Below are positions 33,723 to 42,892 of a DNA stretch of 64,000 bases, one piece after another (the stretch's first letter is position 1; every line of letters begins with the position of its first letter). This DNA is from Flavobacterium dankookense. GTDB lineage: Bacteria; Bacteroidota; Bacteroidia; Flavobacteriales; Flavobacteriaceae. The position numbers and the translations under genes were made by a program. The DNA is taken from positions 62,001 to 126,000 of the forward strand of contig NZ_SNXR01000012.1 of assembly GCF_004362665.1 (NCBI RefSeq), in the 5' to 3' direction. Under the pieces are notes generated by a model. That model worked only from the letters and a program-made list of their open reading frames with translations. It ran no database searches and had not been told where the DNA came from.

Positions 33723-35738
33723 TTACCAAATTTTCACTCGTTTCTCTGGAGCCAAATACAATTTGTTAGTTGGTTTTACATCAAATGCTTCGTAAAATTC
33801 TGGAATGTTACGAACGGTTCCATTCACACGGAATTTTCCTGGCGAATGTGGATCGGAAGTGATTTGGTTTCGCAATGATTCGTCACGCATTTTTTCTTTC
33901 CAAACTTGTCCCCAACCTAAAAATACACGTTGAATTCCAGTATAACCATCTAAAACTTCGGCTTCTTTTCCGTTTAGTGATGCTTTATATGCTTTTATAG
34001 CAATACTTAATCCACCTAAATCACCAATATTTTCTCCTAAAGTAAATGCGCCATTTACATTAAGACCAGGCAATGCTTCGAAGCTATTGTATTGTTCAAT
34101 CAAGGCGCTAGTTTTTGTTTTAAAAGCAGCTAAATCTTTTTCTGTCCACCAATTTCTCATAACACCATCGCCATCAAAAGTACTTCCTTGATCGTCAAAA
34201 CCGTGACCAATTTCATGACCAATAACCGCTCCAATTCCACCATAATTTACAGCATCATCTGCATTCAAATCAAAAAATGGTGGTTGTAAAATAGCTGCTG
34301 GAAATACGATTTCGTTTACGGTTGGATTATAATACGCATTTACGGTTTGAGGAGTCATTCCCCATTCAGTTTTGTCAACAGGTTTTCCCAGTTTGGCTAA
34401 ATTTCTATTGTATTCAAATTCGCCAGCGCGTCGAAGATTACCAACTAAATCTTTTCTATCAATTTTTACACTGCTGTAATCTTTCCATTTATCAGGATAA
34501 CCAATTTTTACAATGAATTTATCAACTTTTTTCAACGCTTCTTTTTTGGTAGCTTCACTCATCCAATCTAATGTTTTGATGCTTTCACCATAGGCTTTGA
34601 GTAGATTTTTAACCATAACTGTCATGCGTTCTTTAGCTTCTGGTTTGAAATGTTTTTCTACATATAGTTTGCCAATCATTTCGCCTAAACCATTGCTAAC
34701 CGTTGCTACAGCGCGTTTCCAATCTTCGCGTTGTTTTTCTGTTCCATTGAGGATTTTTCCATTGAATTCAAATTGTTGATTGTCCAATTCCGTTGTTAGA
34801 TAAGCAGAAGAAGCATTTATAACACTCCATTTTAGGAATGTTTTCCAAGTGTCGATTGGTGTTTTTTGGATAATTCCATCAAGATTTTTTTGATAATTTA
34901 CTTGAGCAATAATGGCTGATTTCTCTTTTCCAACACCCGCTTTTTCCATCATAGCTGCCCAATTGAAATTTGGCATCAATGTTTTAAAATCTTCCACTTT
35001 ATACGGATTATAAAGTTTTGTCATGTCGCGGTTGTCTTCTTTGCGTTGGTGAATTGTTGCAATTTCGGTTTCCAAAGCGAAGATTTTTGCTGCACTTTCT
35101 GTTGGATTAGCAACTCCCGAAAGTTGTAGCATTTTCTCCAAATGTGTTTTATAAGCCGTTCTAATTTTGACCATTGCTGCATCATTAGAAAGATAATAAT
35201 CTCTATCTGGTAATGAAATTCCACCTTGCCAAGTTACTAATGAGTATTTGTTTGGATCTTTGAAGTCATTGTACACCGAGAATTGAAAAGGAATGTTGTA
35301 TCCGTTTCTGTTAGCATAACCAAAATAGCTCGCTAAACTATTATAATCGGTAATCGCATCGATGGCAACGAATTCTTTTTGAAGAGGTTTCAACCCAATG
35401 GCGTCACGTTCTTTTCTATCCATATAGGAAGCAAAGAAATCACCAATTTTTTGAGCATCAGAACCTTCAGGGTTATTTCCTTTGGCAGCTTCTTCGATGA
35501 TGGCTTTTACATCTTTCTCCGATTTATCCAATAGCATGTCGAATGCGCCATAGGAAGATTTATCCGCAGGGATTTTGGTGTTTTTGTTCCAATTCCCGTT
35601 TACATAAGCATCGAAATCATCGCCTGGATTGACTAATGTATCCATATCTTTTTTAGATATGCCCGATGCTATTTCTTTTTGGCTACAACTGCTTATTAGT
35701 AAGCAAAGTACTGCCGTTGATAGAAGAGATTTTTTCAT
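33723..35738 (-). CDS. M13-family zinc metallopeptidase (neprilysin-like), lipoprotein
   Basis: The 671-residue exported peptidase has a lipoprotein signal with Cys18 (LLISSC). The M13 N-terminal helical domain is followed by the NAYYNPTVNEIVFPAAILQPPFF substrate segment. The zinc site is HEIGH (508-512) with the third ligand in the following GENIGDLGG. Proteins of this family cut small peptides in the periplasm. It is an isolated gene between the galactan and copper-linked loci. Confidence 0.94.
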   Translation of the reverse strand: MKKSLLSTAVLCLLISSCSQKEIASGISKKDMDTLVNPGDDFDAYVNGNWNKNTKIPADKSSYGAFDMLLDKSEKDVKAIIEEAAKGNNPEGSDAQKIGDFFASYMDRKERDAIGLKPLQKEFVAIDAITDYNSLASYFGYANRNGYNIPFQFSVYNDFKDPNKYSLVTWQGGISLPDRDYYLSNDAAMVKIRTAYKTHLEKMLQLSGVANPTESAAKIFALETEIATIHQRKEDNRDMTKLYNPYKVEDFKTLMPNFNWAAMMEKAGVGKEKSAIIAQVNYQKNLDGIIQKTPIDTWKTFLKWSVINASSAYLTTELDNQQFEFNGKILNGTEKQREDWKRAVATVSNGLGEMIGKLYVEKHFKPEAKERMTVMVKNLLKAYGESIKTLDWMSEATKKEALKKVDKFIVKIGYPDKWKDYSSVKIDRKDLVGNLRRAGEFEYNRNLAKLGKPVDKTEWGMTPQTVNAYYNPTVNEIVFPAAILQPPFFDLNADDAVNYGGIGAVIGHEIGHGFDDQGSTFDGDGVMRNWWTEKDLAAFKTKTSALIEQYNSFEALPGLNVNGAFTLGENIGDLGGLSIAIKAYKASLNGKEAEVLDGYTGIQRVFLGWGQVWKEKMRDESLRNQITSDPHSPGKFRVNGTVRNIPEFYEAFDVKPTNKLYLAPEKRVKIW

Positions 35739-35816
35739 TGAAGTTTGTTTATTTGAATTAGCTAATTTAGTTCAAAATTATTTGTCTTCAATACTAAAAT
35801 TATGTTACAGTTATTG

Positions 35817-36779
35817 TTAAAGTGTATAATTCAAATTAACACTCCATCGATAATTGGCTCTTACTCTATCGTCATTTAGATTTTGATTGATTGGCAACAT
35901 CGTATTGGCACCAAATGACCATCTGTTTTTGCCGATTTCAAAACCAATTTTACTTAAAAGAATATCGCCTGCTGTTCCTCTTACTTTTTGATTGTATTGA
36001 TAATTATTGTCATATATTTCGCCTGCAATTCCGAGTTGTGGTACAAAAGTAAATTTGGAAGTTTCTACTAAATAGAAGAAAGTTCCAGCGTAATTGGTTT
36101 GATTTCCAAAGCGATAGTTTTTATCATTTTCAGTTTTGATGACATAATTCAGCATGGCGTTCAACCCGAATTGTTTTCTTTTAATTACATATTCCGTTGC
36201 TAGAATATAATCCCAACTTCCGGTTCCAACTTGGTAACTAGGATTTATGCTACCGTTATTGGCTTCGTCAAATTTTCCAAATGGAATTTTTAAACCACCA
36301 CCAAAATGTAAAGTATGACTAAAAACGGCACTGTCCTTTTTGGTCTTAAAAACTTCATACATTCCGAGTAAAGTTGCATCGCCAATTCCGCTGATGTTTT
36401 GTTTTCCATTAGCTGATTCTCGATTGTGGAAATGATATGGAAGCAAAGCCGAAATCTGTATTTTTTTAGTAATTGGAATTCTTCCCCAAACTTGAATGGT
36501 ATTGAAATTTTCTTCATACCAAGGTGAATTGCTATACAAACCATCAGTGCTTTTATACGATTGATTAAAATAGCGAACGCCAATAAAATTTGGATTTAAA
36601 ATAGAAGCAAAACCCATACTTCCGCCACTAGCCGAACAACCGCAAGCATCGCAAAGAATTTCTTTTGCATCTAAAATATGATTAAACGATGAAAACTTTG
36701 GTGGATTGGTTGCATTTCCATTTCCAGAAGCGGTTGCTAATTGGAATGCAATTAAAATAAGGAAACTATATTTTTTCAT
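35817..36779 (-). CDS. Outer-membrane beta-barrel protein of the MbnP/MbnH locus
   Basis: The 320-residue protein has a signal peptide. A Cys-rich start of the mature part follows (CDACGCSASGGSMG, about 42-55), then alternating beta strands typical of an outer-membrane barrel ending SVNLNYTL. The cysteine cluster could bind a metal. It is the last gene of a leftward operon with two MbnP and two diheme peroxidase genes (7 nt after the preceding one), so a role in metal, probably copper, uptake or export is plausible. I do not recognise a named family. Confidence 0.72.
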   Translation of the reverse strand: MKKYSFLILIAFQLATASGNGNATNPPKFSSFNHILDAKEILCDACGCSASGGSMGFASILNPNFIGVRYFNQSYKSTDGLYSNSPWYEENFNTIQVWGRIPITKKIQISALLPYHFHNRESANGKQNISGIGDATLLGMYEVFKTKKDSAVFSHTLHFGGGLKIPFGKFDEANNGSINPSYQVGTGSWDYILATEYVIKRKQFGLNAMLNYVIKTENDKNYRFGNQTNYAGTFFYLVETSKFTFVPQLGIAGEIYDNNYQYNQKVRGTAGDILLSKIGFEIGKNRWSFGANTMLPINQNLNDDRVRANYRWSVNLNYTL

Positions 36780-36786
36780 TTATTTT

Positions 36787-37848
36787 TTACTTAAAACGAG
36801 GATTATTTAAAAATTCCTCATCGGTTAACGTTTTTAGAAAAGCTATTAGATTATTCTTTTCTGTTTGGGATAAAGGAATTCCCAGCGTATTGTTTTGGTT
36901 TAATTGTGAAGCCAGTGAAGGTGAGTTTTTTACTCCAAAACGGTAATGGTCTATTACTTCTTCTAATGTTGAAAAACGACCATCGTGCATGTATGGTGCC
37001 GTTTTTTCTATATTTCGAAGTGTTGGTGTTTTGAATTTTCCCAAATCATTGATGTCATTCGTTACACGGAATCTACCTTGGAAAATCCCTTCAAAAGCAG
37101 TATTTGAAAAATCATCATCCAAACCATTATTATGATATTGGTTATCCGTTAATAAAGGTGTTTGATGACATGAAAAACAAAATTGCTCTGCTAAAGCTAA
37201 GCCATCTAATTCTGCATCATTTAAAATTCCATCAGCTTCATTGCGGACAAATTTGTCGTATTTTGAATTTCCAGAAACTAAAGTTCGTTGAAACTGCGCT
37301 AATGCTTTAACAATTCCCGTTTGAGATACAGGTTGTCCGAATGCTTTTTGAAATAGTGTTACATATTCTGGTTTTGCTTCAAGTTCTTGAATTAATTGGT
37401 TTAAATTTTGAAACATTTCATCAGGATGCGATAACGGTGCAAATGCTTGCGATTCTAAATTGGTTGAACCACCATCCCAAAAAAGACCGTTGGTTGCCCA
37501 AGCTAAATTGATTAATGCTGGAGCATTTCTGTGCAATTGATTGCCCGAAACACCAACATTAGAAAGCGCAACACCATCAGAAAAAGCAAGTTCTGGCAAA
37601 TGACAACTGGCACAAGACACATTGTTATTTCCTGATAATGCTTTGTCATAAAATAATTTTTTACCTAATGCAATACCTGATTCCGACAAAGGATTAGTTT
37701 GACTATCAATAAACGAAGGAAAATTATCAGGAACTTCCACCAACGGTTTTGGTTCCTGATAATCATCATCACCAGAGCAACTTATGAATGCAAAAGTCAG
37801 TAAACTGAGAAATCCGCATTGTATTTTATTGAACTGGTTATTTTTCAT
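36787..37848 (-). CDS. Diheme cytochrome c peroxidase/MbnH-like lipoprotein, copy 1
   Basis: The 353-residue protein is lipid-anchored (Cys24 in AFISC) with two c-type heme sites, CASCH (79-83) and CFSCH (224-228). It belongs to the bacterial cytochrome c peroxidase/MauG superfamily. Members paired with MbnP, called MbnH, oxidise a tryptophan of MbnP to kynurenine to build a copper site. It overlaps the stop of mbnP copy 1 by 1 nt. The local pairing argues for MbnH rather than a plain peroxidase, but this is inference. Confidence 0.88.
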   Translation of the reverse strand: MKNNQFNKIQCGFLSLLTFAFISCSGDDDYQEPKPLVEVPDNFPSFIDSQTNPLSESGIALGKKLFYDKALSGNNNVSCASCHLPELAFSDGVALSNVGVSGNQLHRNAPALINLAWATNGLFWDGGSTNLESQAFAPLSHPDEMFQNLNQLIQELEAKPEYVTLFQKAFGQPVSQTGIVKALAQFQRTLVSGNSKYDKFVRNEADGILNDAELDGLALAEQFCFSCHQTPLLTDNQYHNNGLDDDFSNTAFEGIFQGRFRVTNDINDLGKFKTPTLRNIEKTAPYMHDGRFSTLEEVIDHYRFGVKNSPSLASQLNQNNTLGIPLSQTEKNNLIAFLKTLTDEEFLNNPRFK

Positions 37849-38630
37849 TATTCAACGCTTTTTACACTGAATACTTTATCTCTAAAGTTGTTAGCTACAG
37901 CCGTCATAACTGTTGGTGTTGAAGCAGAAACAGTTGGTGTTGCTGCTAAATCAATTCCGTCAACAATTTTAGCCACATCTACATTCAACCCTAAAGTATT
38001 TACTTGATTTGCTTTTACTTCAAATGGAGTTGCTAATGTAATTTCAACCGTTCTGTAATTTGCATTTAAACCTGTTTCTACAGTTATAGCTTGGTTAGAA
38101 GCCGTATTTTTTCCTTTCAATGAAGAGAAAATATAGCTAGTGTGCCACATCCAAGAAATGTTTGTCATTCCGTTTAATTGAGAAAGTTCTCCAGCTTGTA
38201 AACTTAAATTATCGTTATAAACTGCGTCAACTCCAACTGTAAAACGGATTTTTGTATAATTTCCAACAGGAAGATTATTTAAACCAAACGTTTCTCTCTT
38301 TTTGGCAGGATAAGTAAAATCACCTTCTTGAACAGCAACTGCTTTGGTTTCTTCCATAAGAAAATAGCTGTCTTCAAATGCTACTGTTTCGTTGTTAGCA
38401 TTTACAAATTCAACATTTCCAATCCAATATCTTAATCCATCAAATTGGTATGAAGTTCCGTTGATTGTATAAGGTGTGTCTAAAGCGAAATCGGCACTAC
38501 CAACTCTTGCATCAAAAGTTACATTAGCATTAGCTTTTGCCGTTGAAGTATTGTTATCATCATCGCTTGAACAAGCGAAAAATAAAGTTGAAGATAAAAG
38601 AGTTAAAGCGATATTTTTAAATGTTTTCAT
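37848..38630 (-). CDS. MbnP-family copper-binding-type lipoprotein, copy 1
   Basis: The 260-residue protein has a lipoprotein signal with Cys20 (LFFACSSDDDN) and the MbnP fold phrases: VTFDARVGSADF, GLRYWIGNVEFVNANN and YFLMEE. Others are VGNYTKIRFTVGVDAVYN and a Trp-rich ISWMWHTSYIFS likely to hold the modified Trp. Its partner diheme gene follows with the stop and start touching. MbnP proteins bind copper in methanobactin and related loci; copper is the expected metal here. Confidence 0.85.
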   Translation of the reverse strand: MKTFKNIALTLLSSTLFFACSSDDDNNTSTAKANANVTFDARVGSADFALDTPYTINGTSYQFDGLRYWIGNVEFVNANNETVAFEDSYFLMEETKAVAVQEGDFTYPAKKRETFGLNNLPVGNYTKIRFTVGVDAVYNDNLSLQAGELSQLNGMTNISWMWHTSYIFSSLKGKNTASNQAITVETGLNANYRTVEITLATPFEVKANQVNTLGLNVDVAKIVDGIDLAATPTVSASTPTVMTAVANNFRDKVFSVKSVE

Positions 38631-38650
38631 TTTTGTTATTTTGTTAATTA

Positions 38651-39700
38651 TTAATTTTCTGAAAATTTAGGATTAGTTAAAAAATCCTCGTCTGTTAATG
38701 TTTTTAAAAAAGCAATTATTTTTGTTTTTTCGGCAGCTGTTAGTGGAATACCTGTAGAACCATTTTGTTTTAATAATGGATCGAGCGTTGGCATATCAAC
38801 AACTTGCGATGCATAGTGATCTAAAACGGCTTCAAGGGTAAACAATCTACCATCGTGCATATAAGGTTTTGTTTTTTCTATGTTACGCATACTTGGCACT
38901 TTGAATTTGTACTTATCCGTTTCCGATTGTGTTACGTTAAAGCGACCTTTATCATCAATTTGTGGATTAGGTTGTAATCCATTGTTTCTAAAAGTATTAT
39001 CGGTAAACAAATCGGTAGCATGACAAGAAGCACATTTTTGATTAAAAAGTTGATAACCTTCTAATTCAACTGCTGTTAGATTTCCTCCGGTTTCATTTCT
39101 TCTGTATTTATCAAATTTAGAATTGGATGAAACCATAGTTACCATAAATTGTCCCAATGCTTTGAGCATGTGTTCGGTATCAATAGGTTTGTTAGGAAAT
39201 GCTCTGGCAAACATCGATTTGTATTGCGCATCACTATTCAGCATAGCCACAATGGTATTTAAATTTCCATCCATTTCAATTGGACTACTAATAGGAATTA
39301 GTGACAATGCGTTTAAATCATCAGTTGCTCCATCCCACATGAAATTGTTTTGAAAAGCCATGTTTTGAACAGGTGGTGCATTTCTGGTACCAATACCTTC
39401 GCCTACGCCATGACTAAATGTATGACCATGATGTGTAAACGCATCATCTTGTATGTGGCAAAAACCACATGAAATTATACCATCACTGGATAATCTACCA
39501 TCATAGAAGAGTTTTTTACCTAGTTCAACTCCAGCTTTTGACAATGGATAACCGTTTAGGTCATACATTACCTCTGGAAAATTGGATGGTTTTTCAAATA
39601 CAATTGGCACATCGGTATATTCATCGTCATCGCTATTACAAGCAATAGAGAGAAAACCTATGGCAACCAGTAAGAAAAAGTTCTTGCTGTTCATTTTCAT
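38651..39700 (-). CDS. Diheme cytochrome c peroxidase/MbnH-like lipoprotein, copy 2
   Basis: The ATG at 39700 gives a lipoprotein signal MKMNSKNFFLLVAIGF with Cys21 and a 349-residue protein. An upstream ATG at 39730 overlaps the previous gene and adds an ill-fitting leader. It has two c-type heme sites, CGFCH (78-82) and CASCH (223-227). It is paired with mbnP copy 2 (7 nt gap). It differs from copy 1 by a longer His-rich loop (HHGHTFSHGVG) after the first heme. Confidence 0.88.
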   Translation of the reverse strand: MKMNSKNFFLLVAIGFLSIACNSDDDEYTDVPIVFEKPSNFPEVMYDLNGYPLSKAGVELGKKLFYDGRLSSDGIISCGFCHIQDDAFTHHGHTFSHGVGEGIGTRNAPPVQNMAFQNNFMWDGATDDLNALSLIPISSPIEMDGNLNTIVAMLNSDAQYKSMFARAFPNKPIDTEHMLKALGQFMVTMVSSNSKFDKYRRNETGGNLTAVELEGYQLFNQKCASCHATDLFTDNTFRNNGLQPNPQIDDKGRFNVTQSETDKYKFKVPSMRNIEKTKPYMHDGRLFTLEAVLDHYASQVVDMPTLDPLLKQNGSTGIPLTAAEKTKIIAFLKTLTDEDFLTNPKFSEN

Positions 39701-39707
39701 AACTGTT

Positions 39708-40490
39708 TTAATCGTTATGTACATGATCAACCGTAAACATATTGCTTAGGTTTTGTGTCATTAGCGACATTTTTACACCACCATGAATTGATGCACCTTC
39801 TGAAAGATTGATTTTATTAGTTCCATCCAAAATATGTGACAAGTCTGCCATAATATGGATTTGAGGATTGTTGTTTCCTCTAACTAAAGCGTTTTCTCCT
39901 TCATGAAAATTCAACGCAATTTCAGTGTAGTTGTAATTCTCTGCTGAACGACCAGTATGCGCTTGAAATTGAGCAGCAGTTGCGTTGCTTGGCGTAGTAA
40001 AAGTTCCTTCAAGATTTACGTATTTGTAACCTGCTGTCCAACCCCATTCCATTTCAGTAGCTTGCGCTTCAGCCCAAAAATTAGCTTGTGCTTCAACACC
40101 TTGTTGCCAACGCGCTTGGTCAACACCAATGCCAAACTTAATGGATTTATAATCTGCAACAGGAATATTGTTTAAAACTAATTCTGTGCTTTCTGAATTG
40201 GATTCATCTACAATAAAGTAACTATCATTTTTTGGGTAAACAAAAGTAGTTCCATCTGTTTTTGTTAAAACGATATTGCTAACAATATATTTTGCTGTGG
40301 TAACTTTTACTTTTTCACCATTAGAATTTGTATATTCTGTATTAAAAGCAAAATTGGCAGCTTTGTAAACATTATCAAATTCTACCACGAGTTTTCCTGT
40401 TGTTTCTGAGTTACTGTCATCGCTAGAACAAGATGTAAAAGCTATAGCAAAACTCATTACAACAAAAATTCTTTTTAATTGTAATTTCAT
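39708..40490 (-). CDS. MbnP-family copper-binding-type lipoprotein, copy 2
   Basis: The 260-residue protein has a lipoprotein signal ending SFAIAFTSC (Cys21) and the MbnP phrases VVEFDNVYKAANFAFNT, KYIVSNIVL and YFIVDES. Others are VADYKSIKFGIGVDQARWQQG and a Trp-rich MEWGWTAGYKYV. The tail has conserved His (HIMADLSHILDG, VDHVHND). Its partner diheme gene is downstream. The locus therefore holds two MbnP/MbnH pairs in tandem, presumably from duplication and divergence. Confidence 0.87.
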   Translation of the reverse strand: MKLQLKRIFVVMSFAIAFTSCSSDDSNSETTGKLVVEFDNVYKAANFAFNTEYTNSNGEKVKVTTAKYIVSNIVLTKTDGTTFVYPKNDSYFIVDESNSESTELVLNNIPVADYKSIKFGIGVDQARWQQGVEAQANFWAEAQATEMEWGWTAGYKYVNLEGTFTTPSNATAAQFQAHTGRSAENYNYTEIALNFHEGENALVRGNNNPQIHIMADLSHILDGTNKINLSEGASIHGGVKMSLMTQNLSNMFTVDHVHND

Positions 40491-40599
40491 TTTTTGAATT
40501 ATTTATAAGTGATACTATGCTTGAAAAATAATTTTCAAACAATCGTTTTGGAAAATAAGAATTCCTGCAATTCATTAAAAATAAATTGCTTATAAAAAT

Positions 40600-40986
40600 T
40601 TATGAAACTACAGCTGGTGGATGAAAAATAGAAAAACTAGTCTTATAGCTATAAAGATTAGAATAGTTGTCAATAACCGTATTTAGGTTCTGAACTCTAG
40701 TTTGATTGGAAACCAATGATTTGATTTCGGTGTAAAAAAGGACTTCGATGTTTTTGTGATTTTCCTTTTTATCGGATGAATTTGATTTGTCGTTTGCTGA
40801 TTCTTCTTCGGCGGCTTTTGCCATTTCTTTCATCAACTGACATTTACCATTACACTGAAGTTCTGGTTTTTCTTTGTTTTCACAAAGTTCTTTAACGATG
40901 TAATCATAATTAATAATATAATCAATAACCGGAATGATTGGTTTTGATATGAATAGTAAAGCAATTATGATTACAAATTTTTTCAC
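40600..40986 (-). CDS. Small exported protein with a CNGKC motif
   Basis: From a GTG at 40986 the product is 128 residues, with a hydrophobic signal or anchor (FVIIIALLFISKPIIPVIDYI). It then has KELCENKEKPELQCNGKCQLMKE, a three-Cys metal-site-like motif, a Ser/Lys-rich helical part and the tail IFHPPAVVS. An ATG at 41007 is possible but lies upstream of a perfect -7 promoter TATTTTTG (40998-40991), which supports the GTG. It heads or neighbours the MbnP/MbnH locus, hinting at copper or another thiophilic metal. The function is unknown. Confidence 0.7.
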   Translation of the reverse strand: MKKFVIIIALLFISKPIIPVIDYIINYDYIVKELCENKEKPELQCNGKCQLMKEMAKAAEEESANDKSNSSDKKENHKNIEVLFYTEIKSLVSNQTRVQNLNTVIDNYSNLYSYKTSFSIFHPPAVVS

Positions 40987-40990
40987 GGTG

Positions 40991-40998
40991 CAAAAATA
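40991..40998 (-). promoter_or_regulatory. -7 promoter element of the CNGKC gene
   Basis: A perfect TATTTTTG lies 4 nt before the GTG, so the transcript would start at or next to the start codon (leaderless or nearly so). Confidence 0.45.
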
Positions 40999-41086
40999 CA
41001 AAAACAATAATAACTTTACCTTTCAAATTTCCTTTTTTCTTTAAACTATTTGCAATAAATACTATATTTACTCTTCAATTTTCAAT

Positions 41087-42040
41087 ATGAAAAATCAAAA
41101 CATCAAAATACTTCATTTAGATAGTAATCATCCGTTACTTTGGGAACAATTGGAACAAGCTGGATTTCAAAACGAGGCGGATTTTACTTCATCTAAAGCA
41201 GAAATTGAAGACAAAATTCAAAATTATCATGGAATTGTAATTCGAAGTCGATTTAAAATCGATAAAGCGTTTATTGATAAAGCTGCTAATTTGAAATTTA
41301 TTGCCCGAGTTGGTGCTGGATTGGAAAGTATCGATTGTGAGTATGCCGAAACCAAACAAATTCAACTTATTGCTGCGCCAGAAGGCAATCGAAATGCGGT
41401 TGGCGAACATGCTTTGGGAATGTTATTGTCGTTGATGAATAAATTAAATCGTGCTGATAAATTGGTTCGAGAAGGCAAATGGATTCGAGAAGGAAATCGA
41501 GGTTATGAATTGGATGGAAAAACCGTTGGCATTATTGGTTATGGAAATATGGGAAAATCACTTGCCAAAAAACTTAAAGGATTTGATGTGACTGTTTTGT
41601 GTTATGACCTTCAAAATGATGTTGCCGATGAAAATGCAAGACAAGTTTCATTAACAGAATTAAAGCAAAAAAGTGATGTGTTGAGTTTGCATATTCCTTG
41701 GACACCAGAAACTGACAAGTTACTAAACGCTGATTTTATCAATCAATTTGCAAAACCGTTTTGGTTCATCAATACTTCACGAGGTAAAAATGTAGTGACT
41801 GATGATTTAGTAGAAGCCTTACAATCGGGTAAAATTCTTGGCGCAGGATTAGACGTTTTGGAATATGAAAAATTGTCTTTCGAAAATTTATTTATTGACA
41901 ACGAAAAACCGAGAGCTTTTGAATATTTACTTCAAGCGGAAAATGTTTTATTAACGCCACATATTGCTGGTTGGACATTTGAAAGTCATGAAAAATTAGC
42001 GCAAACCATCGTTGATAAAATTATTATGCTATTTGAATAA
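41087..42040 (+). CDS. D-2-hydroxyacid dehydrogenase (phosphoglycerate-dehydrogenase-like)
   Basis: The 317-residue NAD(P)-dependent enzyme has the dinucleotide motif GIIGYGNMGKS (about 149-159). The family's Arg-Glu-His set lies in INTSRGKNVV, GLDVLEYE and LTPHIAGWT. The N-terminal substrate domain is diverged from SerA and there is no ACT domain, so it could be a 3-phosphoglycerate dehydrogenase of the short type or another hydroxyacid dehydrogenase. It appears to be transcribed with the two small membrane genes downstream. Confidence 0.88.
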   Translation: MKNQNIKILHLDSNHPLLWEQLEQAGFQNEADFTSSKAEIEDKIQNYHGIVIRSRFKIDKAFIDKAANLKFIARVGAGLESIDCEYAETKQIQLIAAPEGNRNAVGEHALGMLLSLMNKLNRADKLVREGKWIREGNRGYELDGKTVGIIGYGNMGKSLAKKLKGFDVTVLCYDLQNDVADENARQVSLTELKQKSDVLSLHIPWTPETDKLLNADFINQFAKPFWFINTSRGKNVVTDDLVEALQSGKILGAGLDVLEYEKLSFENLFIDNEKPRAFEYLLQAENVLLTPHIAGWTFESHEKLAQTIVDKIIMLFE

Positions 42041-42076
42041 AATTGTTACTTTTATAAAAACTTAATTAATAAAACC

Positions 42077-42361
42077 ATGGAACAAACACGACCAACCGAA
42101 GATTGGAACAAACCTCAACAACAACCACAGCAAGAAAATAAAAAAATTGTTGCTGGAATTTTTGCCTTATTATTAGGTTCTTTAGGTATTCATAAATTTT
42201 ATTTGGGATATACTCAAGAAGGCGTTATACAAATTGTTATTAGTGTAATAACTTGTGGAATAGGTGGAATTATTCCATTTATTGAAGGAATCTTATATTT
42301 AGTTAAAAGCGATGAAGAATTTTATCAAACCTATCAAGTAGGCAAAAAAGGTTGGTTTTAA
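42077..42361 (+). CDS. TM2-domain membrane protein
   Basis: The 94-residue protein has a Gln/Pro-rich N-terminus followed by the TM2 signature: KKIVAGIFALLLGSLGIHKFYLG, a second helix, and GGIIPFIEGILYL. TM2 proteins have two membrane helices with a short turn; their molecular role in bacteria is unknown. It sits 19 nt upstream of the DUF805 gene, a frequent companion. Confidence 0.88.
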   Translation: MEQTRPTEDWNKPQQQPQQENKKIVAGIFALLLGSLGIHKFYLGYTQEGVIQIVISVITCGIGGIIPFIEGILYLVKSDEEFYQTYQVGKKGWF

Positions 42362-42379
42362 TTCTAAAAAAAGACTTCA

Positions 42380-42859
42380 ATGTATTGGTACAAAAAAGTA
42401 GTTTTTGAAAATTATGCTAATTTTAATGGTAGAGCAAGACGAACGGAATATTGGTATTTTACTTTGTTTAATATTATTTTCACTTCAATTTTAAAAATAC
42501 TAGATAGTTTACTATTTGATGATATTGAAATAATAGGTAGTATTTATGGTTTAGCTATATTTATTCCAGGATTAGCAGTGTCGGTTAGACGATTTCACGA
42601 TATTGGGAAAAGTGGTTGGCAGTTACTTATTGCTTATGTATTAGTAATCGCAATTGCTGGATTAATGATAATAGGTAGTTTTGCTGGTATTGACGATGGA
42701 ATTTCAGAATGGATAATAATACCTGCTGGACTAATTCTAGTGATAGCCGTTTGGCTTTTAGTAATGTTTTGCACCGAAGGTGATAATTTTACCAATAAAT
42801 ATGGTCCAAACCCAAAAGCTGATGATGACGAAATCAATCAAATCGGTATGAAAGAATAA
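42380..42859 (+). CDS. DUF805 membrane protein
   Basis: The 159-residue integral membrane protein begins YKKVVFENYANFNGRARRTEYWYF, the typical DUF805 start with a conserved RxR-xEYW. Four hydrophobic segments and the RRFHDIGKSGW loop follow, ending CTEGDNFTNKYGPNPK. Its function is unknown. A strong terminator follows. Confidence 0.9.
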   Translation: MYWYKKVVFENYANFNGRARRTEYWYFTLFNIIFTSILKILDSLLFDDIEIIGSIYGLAIFIPGLAVSVRRFHDIGKSGWQLLIAYVLVIAIAGLMIIGSFAGIDDGISEWIIIPAGLILVIAVWLLVMFCTEGDNFTNKYGPNPKADDDEINQIGMKE

Positions 42860-42860
42860 A

Positions 42861-42888
42861 AAAAAGCTCCAAAATTTTGGAGCTTTTT
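42861..42888. terminator. Bidirectional terminator
   Basis: A perfect 28-bp palindrome, AAAAAGCTCCAAAA followed by its complement, with T-tracts lies between convergent genes. Confidence 0.92.
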
Positions 42889-42892
42889 TGTT

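Noticed and set aside
36787..40490. Methanobactin biosynthesis locus
   Set aside because: MbnP and MbnH types are present, but no mbnA precursor, mbnB or mbnC was seen in the flanks. The genes are kept as MbnP/MbnH-like only.
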